DNA of 64,000 bases, from positions 43,839,095 through 43,903,094 of the forward strand of contig JACMZG010001914.1 of NCBI GenBank assembly GCA_018340805.1. The letters are read 5' to 3'. Of this stretch, positions 1-11,958 are shown piece by piece (position 1 is the first letter of the stretch; every line of letters starts with the position of its first letter). Under the pieces are notes generated by a model. The model worked only from the letters and a program-made list of their open reading frames with translations, ran no database searches and was not told the origin of the DNA. The stretch comes from Microvelia longipes (lineage: Eukaryota > Arthropoda > Insecta > Hemiptera > Veliidae). The translations under genes and the position numbers were made by a program.

Positions 1-60
1 GCCAATACTGTAAAACATCTACAGCTTACCAAGTAAGTATTACTTGGCAACGCTGCACTG
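1..60 (+). CDS. possible 3' part of a host exon (weak)
   Basis: The third frame is open from the window edge to position 60, where CTG is followed by a good splice donor, GTGAGT. The open peptide ends in SITWQRCTG. The exon start would lie outside the window. I do not recognise the protein. Against the call, bases 29-50 form a short inverted repeat around ACCAAGTAA/TTACTTGG, and the opposite strand also offers donor-like strings. It could equally be random intronic sequence. Confidence 0.22.
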
Positions 61-628
61 GTGAGTTACCTCCTTTTTACGTTTTAATGTTTATATCATT
101 AATATGAACTTATACCTAAGTATGACCTAAGAATGACTTATCCCCTTTATACTTTTCAGTGAAGACTACATTACCGAAAAGTCGCACAGCCAATGTTTTG
201 GATATTTTAAGCTAATATTTCAATTTAAATTCTTGAAACAGTGATATTAACTTAAATTAAAATATTCCTATCTAAACACATTGATTTTAGTATTCAAATG
301 GACACCGGGCTAACTCAGGAACATTTTTGTTTTCTGTGTAAATTAGTAAATTTTTACTTTCATGTTTATACACATTTTAATTAGAAATATGAAACTCTAT
401 CTACATAGATAATTTACTATAATAGTAAGCTTACTTTAACCATGAAAAATAGTTTGTTTTTTAGTTCAACAACCTTAAAAATGACAAGTGGAAAACCAGT
501 CAAAAGGGGATAACTACCTCTTTGAAACCGATAAAAAAGGTATAAGTCAGTGGCTTTTCCTAAATTTTCCCCAATATCTCGTGAAATGTTTATTAATTGA
601 ATACAAAACTACTTCTCATTATACAGAA
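61..628. other. AT-rich non-coding stretch, nothing recognised
   Basis: No open frame with family resemblance and no clear repeat. The last eight bases, 621-628 (ATACAGAA), are the left target duplication of the hAT element that follows. Confidence 0.6.
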
Positions 629-1041
<413 letters not shown>

Positions 1042-1235
1042 ATACAGAACATATTAATAAACAGAATAATGTTAAAATAAAAACTGTAACTGGTTTTAAC
1101 GATTTTAGAGCTTCCTTCAAAGTTTGTTTTTCGGTTCCTGAAAAGTTGCATTTTTCGACTTATCCCCTTTTTTACTTTTTGGTATCCATATATTAATAGT
1201 TGTTAGTATTAGTTCTCTAGTCGTAGATAAAATTT

Positions 1236-1415
1236 AATATGCAACAAGGGATGAAAGTTTTCAGCTCTCGTATTATCTCCCTCGGCAAGCCTCGGGAGCT
1301 AACTAGTTTATCTCCCTCGGCCTACCGGCCTCGTGAGCTAATGAAGTTTCCTCCTTCGGCGCTGCCTTAGGACAAAACTTTAACTTGAGCTGTAAAATTT
1401 ACGTTGCATAAATAA
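1236..1415. repeat. GC-richer palindromic island
   Basis: Two near-palindromic units built on CTCCCTCGGC and its complement GCCTCGGGAG lie inside outer inverted arms: TATGCAAC with AAAGTTTTCAGCTC on the left, and the matching complement AGCTGTAAAATTTACGTTGCATA on the right. It probably is a small foldback insertion just upstream of the LINE tail. It repeats at about 12151-12331. Confidence 0.45.
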
Positions 1416-1429
1416 CTATTACTTATTAT

Positions 1430-1951
1430 TTAGGACCCCTCTGCCGCCGATGCAGCAGAGAGACTGAAACACCAGCACATGTGCTTGGTAATTGTCAGAA
1501 TAACATGCTCCTTGCAACTCGTCGCCACCATAATGTCAACCATAAAATCATTGACTTGATGAAACAAAAGAGGTATACTTGCTATGATGAGGTTTACAGC
1601 ATTGATTCGCACGGCTCCACTAGTTATGCTGAATATGTAAAGACGCTTTGGTGATAGACCCTACCGTTAGATATGAAAATAATGATATAGACCAGGGTAT
1701 AAAAGTCCATCGTAAAAAAAAAGGATATTTACGACAAGTGTCTTAACTATTACCAAGAAAAGTTCCTCGAAACACATGGCCATAATAATTATATTGTTAA
1801 ATGCCTTTGGTTTGGTTCTAGAGGCACTATAACTAAGATAACCTCTGACTTTTTAAATGAAATAGGTATACATAGTAAGGAATTGACAAGAATAGCTAAA
1901 TCTATTATTTTAGATTCACTTGGAATTTTAAATCATCATATATACGGTTAA
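1430..1951 (+). pseudogene. 5'-truncated R2-like LINE, C-terminal end
   Basis: Translation from 1442 gives a cysteine/histidine motif (CRRC, then ETPAHVLGNC, then RRHH). This is the typical CCHC segment downstream of the reverse transcriptase in R2-type LINEs with a restriction-like endonuclease. After a stop and two frame changes the reading continues as IDPTVRYE, the region of the endonuclease catalytic aspartate. It then runs through KCLWFGSRGTITKI to the stop after LNHHIYG. Upstream RT sequence is absent, as expected for a LINE truncated during reverse transcription. At least two frameshifts separate the parts, so it is not functional. The clade assignment (R2-like) rests on motif order only. 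Confidence 0.75.
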
Positions 1952-2494
<543 letters not shown>

Positions 2495-3734
2495 TGCAAA
2501 ATATTAAAATATTTTGTTATACATATATACATGATAAAGTATGTTTTAAATAATATTGATGTATGACATTATAATATGTATAATTATCTATTATACGGAG
2601 GTGTCGGCTGTTGTAATTCGTAACAAATTGGTTCTACAAAATGATTTGATGTCAAAATAATAAGAACCAAGAGGAGGTCCTTCCTTCAAAAAGTATAATA
2701 ATGCCGCACATGAACTTCGCGTGACCACTGGAGTGCGTTTTATTAGTGAGGAAATCAAAGCCATTTATATCAATTAGATCATTAAATCCCAAGTAATTAG
2801 ATCAGATTTTGCAAGATTTTAGACGCCGTTATAATTAGTAACATGTTTCTAAATTTTTCAAAAATATATTATTATAATTAGTACGAAAAGAATTTTTTTT
2901 TATAGATTTTATTAATGGTTTTTATAAAAAATTAATATTATAATTTAAAAATTGTCCTTGTCGCTGGAGGCGAAGTAGCACAGGCAGGAGTCGATTGATC
3001 ATAGTTTCAGCGTAAAGACTTAATAAGGGGATTAATCTATAAATGTGTGAATAACATAGTTAATTTAGTCTGTTATTAATCAAATCAGATTTCAAAGGTG
3101 TTTAATAGATTGCTTGATATGATCACGCGATTCGTTTGATGATTTTGTAATTGATTAACTTTTAGCTGATGCGTGATGTTTATGGTCTGATGTTGTCTTC
3201 AGATCAGCTAACAAGACCTTTAGTTTAGACAATAAACCAGTAGGTGAACGATTATAAAGCACTTGTTATTTGCTGTTTTAATTATTCTTCCATGCTACAT
3301 AGCATTTTACCACGTATTTACAATTTTATCGCATCGCTATTTTTTCGTTTTCTAGCTAATTTTCATCACTTTGTCTTAAAGGTCCGCTCCGCAGGCCTGT
3401 GGGGCATGCTATGGTCCCGTCAGGGATATATAAAGCAAGGGAATATTTAGGTAATCAGATTAAAATATTGCAAATTTGACCATTTTTCCTTGGTCTTTTC
3501 CAAACTAATCTTACCTCATTTCAAATTTAAAGTTTCTACGGTTTTAGAAGTGCCTTATAGAATTATAATAAGAGAGCCAGTGAGTGTGTCAGTCAATCAG
3601 ACTGTCAGGGTCGAAATTGGTCATTTTCAAAGCGTAATATGTAATTTTTAAAAAAGAATATAGTTCCTATATAATCTTTGCGTTAGCCAAATTGTAAGTT
3701 TCTAGGTTAATCCAGTCAAAAGATACAATACAAG

Positions 3735-3735
<1 letters not shown>
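2495..3735. other. non-coding stretch, nothing recognised
   Basis: AT-rich with no supported coding frame. The open frame at 3244-3450 has no family resemblance, and in copy 2 a one-base indel in its opening part changes the frame, which argues against coding. Confidence 0.6.

Positions 3736-3815
<80 letters not shown>
3736..3815. repeat. (AT)n tract abutting foldback element
   Basis: Pure AT dinucleotide directly joined to ACAGGGTGTTTC, the end of the type A foldback element. Confidence 0.95.
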
Positions 3816-3819
<4 letters not shown>

Positions 3820-4228
3820 GGTGTTTCATATAAAGTTTCCACCAAAGAAGGAGGTGATAGTACTCCTCAAAGGAAGCAAAAAATGTTTTATAATAAAAAC
3901 CTCGATATCCAACCGTTTTCCCCACAAGGTCAAATTTAATATTTTAAAAAAAAATATTAGACCTCCCATCATAAAATTGTTAATAGCGTTTAAACTGTTC
4001 AAGCTAGAAAGACGAAATTGGTCCCGTTAGAAAGCTGAGTAAATTTCCTAAAGGATAAACTACTGACTATGTCAAATATTTTGGAACTTCTGCCCAAAAA
4101 TTTGCATAAAAAATTATTTTTTGAAAAAATTGAATTTATGGATTTTTTTGTGGTAAGGCATTAAAGGAAGTAAAAGATGAGCAAAAGTTTAGCCAAGAAC
4201 GGAAAAAACGTCTGTTATGATTGTCCTA
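3816..4228 (+). mobile_element. type A foldback element, single arm only
   Basis: Starts ACAGGGTGTTTCATATAAAG inside (TA)n and matches one arm of the complete element at 23127-24321. Shared blocks include CAACCGTTTTCCCACAAGGT and the GAAAGCTGAGTAAATTTCCT block. It stops at a short (AT) tract after CTGTTATGATTGTCCT, with no second arm. It is either a deletion derivative or a break at the palindrome centre. It recurs at 14731-15150. Confidence 0.7.
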
Positions 4229-6236
4229 TCGGACATCATATATATTATATATAATATATATATATACTCAATCGGACATCGGACCATCCATCTCAAGTGT
4301 ATATTATAACTCAACTGATTTATTTATTAGTGTTAACTCTCTAATAAATCAATTAACATACTATTTAGTGAAGTGACTATTTATTTATCTATTCTTATTC
4401 TATCTATTATACGTTATTTTGACTTACATTCAGGCACCTGGAGTTTTATAGCTGATCTTTATGTTTTTGATGGAGCTGAAACTGCATCTGAGAAATAAAA
4501 AAATATTTTTAATGAGTTAGGAGTTAGATTAGATTAATTGCATAATACTTGATGAAATTTTTTACCAGTCCTAACCTTTAATCACATAAGGCCCGAGTGA
4601 TTTGTTAAAACTTATAGTCTATGTTGATCCTCTGTACTAAATGAAGGGGAGTATGCAATGATCATGTTTTCAAATTAGTCGATCTTAATATTTTACTAAA
4701 TCCTACTTAAAAAGCTTTATATTGCCATGACGAAGCCCGAGCGAGCCTTACAGGTGAGTGAGGCTATAGCTAGATATATGGCAAAATGGCATGTAATAAT
4801 AAATACTAATACCAAAATAGCGAGGCGATGGAAATTCGTTAAATTCATGGCAAAACGCTATGTTACAAGAAATAATACAAAACAACAACACTGCAGCAGC
4901 GAAGAGGCCACAGGGAGGCCCCGGGCCGCGAAAGCCCGTATAGTATTACATGAAAAGATTCGATTGGCTTTTTTTCATTATTGAAAATTCTTTAAATAAT
5001 AAAATATGTTTATTTATTAGATAAAAAATGCATGCATATTTATATTAATAATTCTTGTTATATTTTCCATTGATTTTATGTTTTGAGGAAGTATTTAACT
5101 TTTTATTAAAAATAAGTTATAAGCCTTCCTTCATACTGGTCCAAGTAAGTTTTAATATTCCGAGCTTTCTGCTTATATTTTGTTTACTTTCAAAGCCAAA
5201 GATTACTGGAGTTCTAATCCGTGTAGATCATGCATAGAGGTGCAGTGGTTAGATCACTGCCTTGAAGATCTTCATTCAAGACCTGGCATCGATCCTGTCT
5301 TACTTCACAATGAAGTTCAAATCAACTTTCCTAATAAAGCTGTAGTTTAATATTACATTTATCTCTATTTTTTGGCGACTTATGTTGTTATGGATCAAAG
5401 CCTCCGCTGCATGTGTGGTCTACTTCACTAAACACATTCTCTTTATTTTGGTGTTCATTCCGATTTTAAATGAGACACTATTTACTTGCTTAACCACAAG
5501 GCGGTCACTAGACCCATCCTTGTTTGCGCACGTTCTGCTACTATAAAGACCACCGGAACGAAAGAATGTTGCCATACAAAATTAAAGGGTCTCGATTTGA
5601 TGCGGTCAAGTCAGCACTTCAAGTTGGTTTCGATCTCTATAGCAATAAGTATAGAAAAGATACCTTCAATATTTTTTGTATTCTTGACCTTCGATTTCGT
5701 AAATTAGTTTTCGTATGATCTGTTTTGGCTACTAGATTTTCTAAAAGCTTGTTAACTTATCCGTAGACCACTTAGAAATATCGGCATTTCCTTAAAGAAA
5801 TATGATTCTGACCTTTCAATATAATTTGAACGACTCGTGGCTACCTCTACCTAATTACCTTTCCCTTCCTTCGTAGGTTTGTCTGACACTGTCGTGTTTA
5901 ACATCAAAGCGATATGGATCTGCGGGGACCCTACACATACCGGTGGCTTGTAAATGTCAAAACTTATGATTTAACGTCTTTTAGTGTCTTCTCGACCGCT
6001 TAATTTTTAAACATCTTAATACTTGGGAGTTAAAATGGGTAATATATCTCGTCAGAGTCGTTAATGTGGCCTCATTTTTCTTTGTAAATGTTTTAGTGAG
6101 AGCAAACAATTAATTTTAAGTTTTTGCATTTGGGATTTGGAATTACTAAAGTTGAGTGATCTCAGGGTTAAGTGATCACAGGGTGAGAAATCTCAGGTTC
6201 AAACCAATGTTATTGATTTTTTGTGCTAACATAAAA
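4229..6236. other. non-coding stretch with a degenerate tRNA-like SINE trace
   Basis: The longest open frame here, 4727-4984 (85 codons), is unchanged in copy 2 but has no recognisable domain, so I leave it uncalled. At 5229-5300 the string GAGGTGCAGTGGTTAGATCACT, followed about 35 bases on by GGCATCGATCC, resembles decayed A and B boxes of a tRNA-derived SINE. Nothing else stands out. Confidence 0.4.
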
Positions 6237-6951
6237 GTCCAAGAGCTAGGCCTAAAAAAAATGTGATTCATTTTGTACTACTTCAAACCAAATTTTTCTG
6301 AAAATATACCTTAAATTATGAAAGGAAAAGTCTGCCTATCCAGAGTGGAGCCCTTTATATGAATGCGCTTGCTCAAAGTATTAAACAATCGCACAAATTA
6401 CCATTTTCTTGCAAATAAGTGGTTCCCTTTAGGTCGTGTGCAAACATGAAGAAATCATTTTTTAAAGCTGATAAAATTTACCCTAATACGAGTAATTTTT
6501 CAGTCAAAATCCGATGACTACAACTCAAGTTATGACATTGGTAAAATAGCCAAAAAAATTCACAAAAGTCGATATTTTTTTGAAGAAACTTGCTGACTGG
6601 CATAAATTAACATTTTTTTCTTGTTTTTGAAAGAGCCATAATTTTGGTTGCAGTTATCCGATTTAATGATTGAACATTTGCTTTACTGGACATTTTATCA
6701 AATTTAAAAAAAACGATCTCTTCATGTTTCATGTTGATCTCTTCAAGACCCACAGGAAACCACTTACTTCAAGAAAACTGAAATTTGTGCGATTTTATAA
6801 AATTTTGGGTTGGTGCAATCATATGAAGGGCTCCACTGTGAATAGGCTGACTATCTTTTTTATTCTTCATTTAAGGTATATTTTCAAAAAAAAGGTTTGA
6901 AGTAGTACAAAATGAGTCACTTTTTTTCAGATTTCAGATTCTCTCTTGGAC
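6237..6951. mobile_element. type C foldback element (~715 bp palindrome)
   Basis: Begins GTCCAAGAG and ends with its complement CTCTTGGAC. The arms align imperfectly for about 320 bp: CATTTTGTACTACTTCAAACC and AAAATATACCTTAAAT on the left are mirrored on the right, and the GTGGAGCCCTTNATATGA block is mirrored too. The centre lies near 6590. There is no coding capacity. Copy 2 is at 17144-17857. The open frame 6670-6900 falls in one arm and is incidental. Confidence 0.7.
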
Positions 6952-7096
6952 TATTCGCGATTCAATGTCAGTAGCAGCGCCACCGTCGCTGATACGAAAT
7001 TGATCACGAAAGGGTTATCGTTGTTTAAGTCCTTTTGGGGTTTTTTGGTTTTTCTTATTTGTGACGGTTTTTTTTAATTTTTCTCGAAGTGCTTTA

Positions 7097-7168
7097 AACT
7101 TTCTTAGACTCCTAGGTGAAAATATAATTTTAGACTCACTAGGTATTATAAATAACCATATTCGCTAA
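7097..7168 (+). pseudogene. second LINE C-terminal tail
   Basis: The frame from 7097 reads through ENIILDSLGIINNHIR to a stop at 7166. It parallels SIILDSLGILNHHIYG at the end of the R2-like LINE at 1430-1951, so this is an even more 5'-truncated relative. Downstream to about 7365 is a matching 3' UTR with AGTATGCTGTGT and a terminal AATAAA-like run. Confidence 0.6.
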
Positions 7169-7366
7169 TAATTGTAGTTTTATTTAGATGTATATATGTA
7201 AAATTTAAAAACTTAAATATAATTATTTACATGATCTAATATAATTATGTATAAATTAATAATTTGATAAAATTGTCTTTAAGATAGATTAAGTATGCTG
7301 TGTGTTTCAGCAATCCTTTAAAGAAGGACAGCACCCTTTATAAGATAAATTTTTATAAATAAAGTG
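7169..7366 (+). other. 3' UTR of the second LINE tail
   Basis: AT-rich sequence with AGTATGCTGTGTGTTTCAGC and a short hairpin AATCCTTTAAAGAAGGA. It ends near ATAAATAAAGTG, which contains AATAAA. Assignment follows from position and the motif shared with the first LINE. Confidence 0.4.
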
Positions 7367-8507
7367 TTTCTTTCTCTCCTAATTTTAGGGCGTATGCACT
7401 CAGTAGAATCACTATTTCATTGAAAAATAGGGTTAAATGGATTGTTACGAGTATTTAAATTGAGTGAAAAGAAGGTGAAAATCACAATATAGTGATACAT
7501 TTTATTTATTGTTGATTAATGTTACTTTTAATTTGCTCAAACACATAAAATTACCTTTTTATTGCATTAAATTCTTTAAATTAGTTGTCACAGGTATTTA
7601 AATAAACTGATAACAAGCTGATTTTCACCGTAATAGTGTTTTGTAATTTATTAATCAATTATATTTCTTTAATTAATAACTCAATAAATTAACTTTTTTG
7701 TAAAATGTTTATTTTAATTATCCGTTTAGGTTTTATATTTCTGGGTTAAATCGGACAAATCCAAGAGCCTGATTCTATATTTAAAATCCTGGAATAATCG
7801 AAGTATTTGTCTATGAAATATTGGCAAATGTTTTAGCACCGATGATCATTCTATTAATTTGTACCTCATTTATCAGAAATTAACTAACAATAAAGAAATA
7901 AAAGAAGAATTTTTATTGGCTCCCATGCTAATCAATCCTATAATAAATAAAAATTGATCACCCTATCGCTTTCCCGCCATTGGTATTGCCAACCTTACAA
8001 CTATCTCTTTGAATCGCGAATAATAATTCTCCAAGATACCTACGTTATAACGAGGAGAAATAAAAATAAAGAAAATAAAATTAACAATAACAATACTTGG
8101 AACTTTTTCGCGGCAACGCACTTCCTGCCTCCTCTAATACCTTTATCCTTTCTTGTCCTTCATCCTTATATCGAAGCCACAAAACTTCCGAATCAGACCC
8201 TGTACTGTTATAATTGAATTATTTAGTTCTTGATTTGTTGGCCAAGTTTTTGTCTGTAATTTTCACACTTCTCCTTTTTTCACATTTTATTCGAGTCAGG
8301 TATAAGGGTTAAATTAAATAGAGTTGAAAATTGAGAGATTCCTATGTATAAATGGTTTGCAAGGTGTTCAACCCGATCCCATTAGGTTCTAGTAATAGTC
8401 ATAATTATTGTATGAAAACTTAACTTTGATTGACAAGTTATAGCTCAAGGCTTTCTAAAGGGCAGTCATAAAAATCTGGTACAAACTTCCGGTGCCGGTA
8501 TCATTGA
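7367..8507. other. non-coding stretch, nothing recognised
   Basis: No supported gene. The 87-codon open frame 7954-8217 is identical in copy 2 but shows no domain. Confidence 0.55.
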
Positions 8508-8662
8508 GTGTTTTATTACTTTCCTGTCTTTGTCTGGCTAGGAAAGTTTTATTACTTTCCTATCATTGTCTGGTTAGGAAAGTTTTATTACTTTCCAATC
8601 TTTGTCTGGTTAGGAAAGTTTTATTACTTTCCTATCTTTGTCTTGTTAGGAAAGTTTTAACA
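8508..8662. repeat. 36-bp tandem repeat, about 4 units
   Basis: The unit contains the 20-base inverted repeat GGAAAGTTTTATTACTTTCC, so each junction can form a hairpin. Because the period is a multiple of three, a repetitive open frame runs through it. I regard that frame as incidental. Copy 2 is at 19420-19574. Confidence 0.9.
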
Positions 8663-8835
8663 CCTTATACATTTAATTCATATCATTATTAGTGAGATTA
8701 AGTGGTTGAGCTAATCTTTATGAGCAATGTGCAAGATATTTACTTTTCTTCCCTCTCTATACCGCAGGTATAATTAAATGCCAGGGAAGCTCTGCAGTCC
8801 GGGGCCGCCCTGTAACTGCTTTGCGGCCACATTGT

Positions 8836-9835
8836 NNNNNNNNNNNNNNNNNNNNNNNNNNNNNNNNNNNNNNNNNNNNNNNNNNNNNNNNNNNNNNNNN
8901 NNNNNNNNNNNNNNNNNNNNNNNNNNNNNNNNNNNNNNNNNNNNNNNNNNNNNNNNNNNNNNNNNNNNNNNNNNNNNNNNNNNNNNNNNNNNNNNNNNNN
9001 NNNNNNNNNNNNNNNNNNNNNNNNNNNNNNNNNNNNNNNNNNNNNNNNNNNNNNNNNNNNNNNNNNNNNNNNNNNNNNNNNNNNNNNNNNNNNNNNNNNN
9101 NNNNNNNNNNNNNNNNNNNNNNNNNNNNNNNNNNNNNNNNNNNNNNNNNNNNNNNNNNNNNNNNNNNNNNNNNNNNNNNNNNNNNNNNNNNNNNNNNNNN
9201 NNNNNNNNNNNNNNNNNNNNNNNNNNNNNNNNNNNNNNNNNNNNNNNNNNNNNNNNNNNNNNNNNNNNNNNNNNNNNNNNNNNNNNNNNNNNNNNNNNNN
9301 NNNNNNNNNNNNNNNNNNNNNNNNNNNNNNNNNNNNNNNNNNNNNNNNNNNNNNNNNNNNNNNNNNNNNNNNNNNNNNNNNNNNNNNNNNNNNNNNNNNN
9401 NNNNNNNNNNNNNNNNNNNNNNNNNNNNNNNNNNNNNNNNNNNNNNNNNNNNNNNNNNNNNNNNNNNNNNNNNNNNNNNNNNNNNNNNNNNNNNNNNNNN
9501 NNNNNNNNNNNNNNNNNNNNNNNNNNNNNNNNNNNNNNNNNNNNNNNNNNNNNNNNNNNNNNNNNNNNNNNNNNNNNNNNNNNNNNNNNNNNNNNNNNNN
9601 NNNNNNNNNNNNNNNNNNNNNNNNNNNNNNNNNNNNNNNNNNNNNNNNNNNNNNNNNNNNNNNNNNNNNNNNNNNNNNNNNNNNNNNNNNNNNNNNNNNN
9701 NNNNNNNNNNNNNNNNNNNNNNNNNNNNNNNNNNNNNNNNNNNNNNNNNNNNNNNNNNNNNNNNNNNNNNNNNNNNNNNNNNNNNNNNNNNNNNNNNNNN
9801 NNNNNNNNNNNNNNNNNNNNNNNNNNNNNNNNNNN
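8836..9835. other. assembly gap of exactly 1000 N
   Basis: Placeholder gap of fixed length. The open frames predicted across it are artefacts. Confidence 1.
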
Positions 9836-10004
9836 TATTACAAATTTTTATCATATTTCTTAGATCCTCTTCTAATTTAAGGCCTGTATTTATTTACATA
9901 ACATTTAATTAGGAAATGGTACAGAGCTAATATTAACCTAGTAGAGATTTGTTAATGTATCACAAAATAGGCCTAAATATAGACTTAAAATTTATTGTCC
10001 GTAC

Positions 10005-10183
10005 CTGATTACCACTAACTTGTGCAAGGGCTGTAACAAGAGAAGTTTTGCCAACACCTGGATTTCCCTCTAGAAGGACAGCTCTGGATGGAATCTGCAA
10101 TGATCTCATTATCCTGAGAGCATTCAGGCATGTAGTAGGAGCTTCAAACATGAACTCACTTCCACTCCTCACTGAACTATTTC
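10005..10183 (-). CDS. MDN1: Midasin (Rea1) internal exon, AAA ATPase Walker A
   Basis: A 179-base exon on the minus strand. The acceptor TTTTAG lies just upstream at 10184-10189 and the donor CAG|GTACGG just downstream at 10004. The open frame reads SSVRSGSEFMFEAPTT and later LLEGNPGVGKTSLVTALAQ. GNPGVGKT is a Walker A nucleotide-binding loop, and its surroundings match the repeated AAA modules of Midasin, the very large nucleolar/nucleoplasmic ATPase that strips assembly factors from pre-60S ribosomal particles. The exon holds the start of one AAA module only. Flanking exons would be expected at higher coordinates (upstream) and lower coordinates (downstream), where a 1000-N gap intervenes. 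I could not identify another one. The gene is known to have many exons in animals. It is the only well-supported host gene in the window. A related dynein-like AAA protein is less likely because of the SPGVGKTSLV-type context. Confidence 0.82.
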
Positions 10184-10293
10184 CTAAAATATTAAATCAA
10201 GCATAATAAACACATTTCTGAAGTTTCATAGAGAGGTTTTTAAATTACATAATAATCTTAAATAAAATAAACTATAATATTTAATACTATAGT

Positions 10294-10460
10294 ATGACAC
10301 ATGGCTAAAATCAGTTGACAGTGCGGGAAAATAGTGTTAAGGAACCAATAAGGTTGGCCTGATGAAATTAAGGGTGTGGTATAACACCCAGGAGTAACCT
10401 CATTGGCTCCCCCGCACTATTTCCCCAGGCTGTAAACTGATTTTAGCCGTGTGTGTCATA
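10294..10460. mobile_element. short palindromic MITE
   Basis: Left end TATGACACATGGCTAAAATC is mirrored by the right end GATTTTAGCCGTGTGTGTCATA. Matching continues inward to a centre at GGTGTGGTATAACACC, so the whole 167 bp can fold into one imperfect hairpin. It lies in the intron upstream of the MDN1 exon. The target duplication is unclear. Confidence 0.75.
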
Positions 10461-10498
10461 CAATAGAACAACATATACATTTAACAATAAAAACAAAA

Positions 10499-11205
10499 AA
10501 TGGGTATGGGGTACTTGAAACTTTTCCTCACCATATTGGATTTGCTTAGCTTATCCTCACAACTTCGGACTCGCTTAGCTCGTCCTAAGATAGTGAATAC
10601 ATTCATTTTATTTGCAGCAGCACCTTACCACCCAAGCAATGAAGTCACTTGATGCTGCTTAACTTTAAAGATCCAACAAAACTCATAGATATACTTGCAG
10701 TATTAAAACAAAACTTAGTACATTTCTTTGTTACTTAAAGGGATATATTTTTACGAAGTTTTAACTCAAATTATTTTACAATTTTTATAAAAAAATGTAT
10801 ACAAGTAATATGATAAAATTTAACTAAGGCTGATAAAGGCATGAAACTTGGAACATATGTTGTCTTAAGTTTGACTACATACGTACCAAATCACAAACCT
10901 ATCAACAAACTTTTCCAGGATTTATGAGTTTTTGTAAGTTAATGATGTTATAACAAACTTATTTTCAGACAGCACAATTAGACCTAAATATTGATTATTG
11001 TATCAAGATCCAACTCCATAGCAGGATAGGAATACGATACAAAACACACACACACACACATACAGACAGAAAACTTTGTGAAAAACCACTTAGGAGGTCA
11101 TAAAAACACCTAAAACAGAGAATTTAGGTGACATCCCAGTTATGGATATTTTACTAACAAAATAATTTTCCTATATACCTATGGTATAAATGAGGTAATG
11201 TAAAA
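10499..11205 (-). repeat. composite dispersed repeat with 5S rRNA-like module
   Basis: On the minus strand this aligns in order with 32440-33945. It starts with TTTATACCATAGGTATATAGG, continues with GACCTCCTAAGTGGTTTTTC and GTCTGTCTG-like simple sequence, then CCAAGTTTCATGCCTTTATCAG. Next comes GTTAAGCAGCATCAAGTG, which resembles the internal control region of 5S rRNA. It ends with GCGAGTCCGAAG and a GTACCCC-type end. A 5S-derived SINE (SINE3-like) or a LINE/SINE chimera is the likely origin. Confidence 0.6.
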
Positions 11206-11229
11206 AAAGTAAATTCAAATAAAATAAAT

Positions 11230-11490
11230 TTAAACTAGATCTTTAACTAAAGATAAATAAGTATAAACTAGATCTTTTAACTAAAGATAAATAAGTAAAA
11301 CTAGACTTTTAACTAAAGATAAATACATTTAAACTAGCTCTTAAGCTAAAGGTGAATTAGTATAAACTATATATTTGGCTAAAGGTGAATAAGTAAGTAT
11401 AAACTATATCTTTTAGCTAAAGATAATAAATTGAAACTAGACCTTTTAGCTAATGGGGAATAAGTATAAACTAGATTTTGGGAGATAAGA
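11230..11490. repeat. ~35-bp tandem repeat, about 7 degenerate units
   Basis: Units are built on AACTAGATCTTTTAACTAAAG followed by ATAAATAAGTAT, and drift progressively from left to right. Confidence 0.8.
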
Positions 11491-11656
11491 TTAAGAAATA
11501 TTACTACATCAAGAGATCAGAGGACTTGTCTTGTTTTTTGCCTTGGCATTATTTAGAAGATTTATACCAGAAGGAACAGTAACAGTAAAAGTTATGAATG
11601 AGAGGCCAACATCTTTGTATTATTAACACTGAATTCAAAGTGAGGATAACAATTTA

Positions 11657-11735
11657 CAGTCGGACCTCTATATAACGAACTTAAAGGTTCAAGTGAAAAA
11701 TTCGTTATATAGAAATTTCGTTATAATAGAAAATT
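11657..11735. mobile_element. pogo/Tigger-like transposon end
   Basis: TA followed by CAGTCGGACCTCTATATAACG, then TTCGTTATATAG repeats. CAGT... ends with GTTATA(T)A-type subterminal repeats next to TA are typical of pogo-type members of the Tc1/mariner superfamily. Only one end is visible, and the (AT)n tract and duplicated segment follow. Confidence 0.5.
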
Positions 11736-11804
11736 GAAAAAATAAGATAACTCTGTACTATTTATGATATTTAATGAGTATATGGATTCATAGATACATA
11801 TTTA

Positions 11805-11822
11805 GTATATATATATAGTATA

Positions 11823-11853
<31 letters not shown>

Positions 11854-11858
11854 CATAC

Positions 11859-11920
<62 letters not shown>
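11805..11920. repeat. (AT)n microsatellite at duplication junction
   Basis: Unique sequence to the left (pogo-like end) meets the second copy of the ~7.8 kb segment to the right across this tract. In copy 1 the same tract lies inside an intact hAT element. Confidence 0.9.
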
Positions 11921-11924
<4 letters not shown>

Positions 11925-11958
11925 CCCCTCCCGAAATTAAATCCTGGCTACGCCACTG
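11925..11958. mobile_element. right end of hAT element, orphaned
   Basis: CCTGGCTACGCCACTG followed by ATACAGAA, as at 1026-1049. The matching left end is absent and replaced by a pogo-like sequence across (AT)n, which suggests a join made in low-complexity DNA. Confidence 0.75.

Noticed and set aside
4727..4984. 85-codon basic ORF, identical in both duplicate copies
   Set aside because: No recognisable domain, and conservation is explained by the duplication itself.
8757..9912. Long open frames across the first gap
   Set aside because: They consist of translated N and are artefacts.
11505..11640. Possible additional coding exon (frames with RRFIPEGTVTVKV or SEDLSCFLPWHYLEDL)
   Set aside because: Two competing frames, no splice sites in register and no family match.
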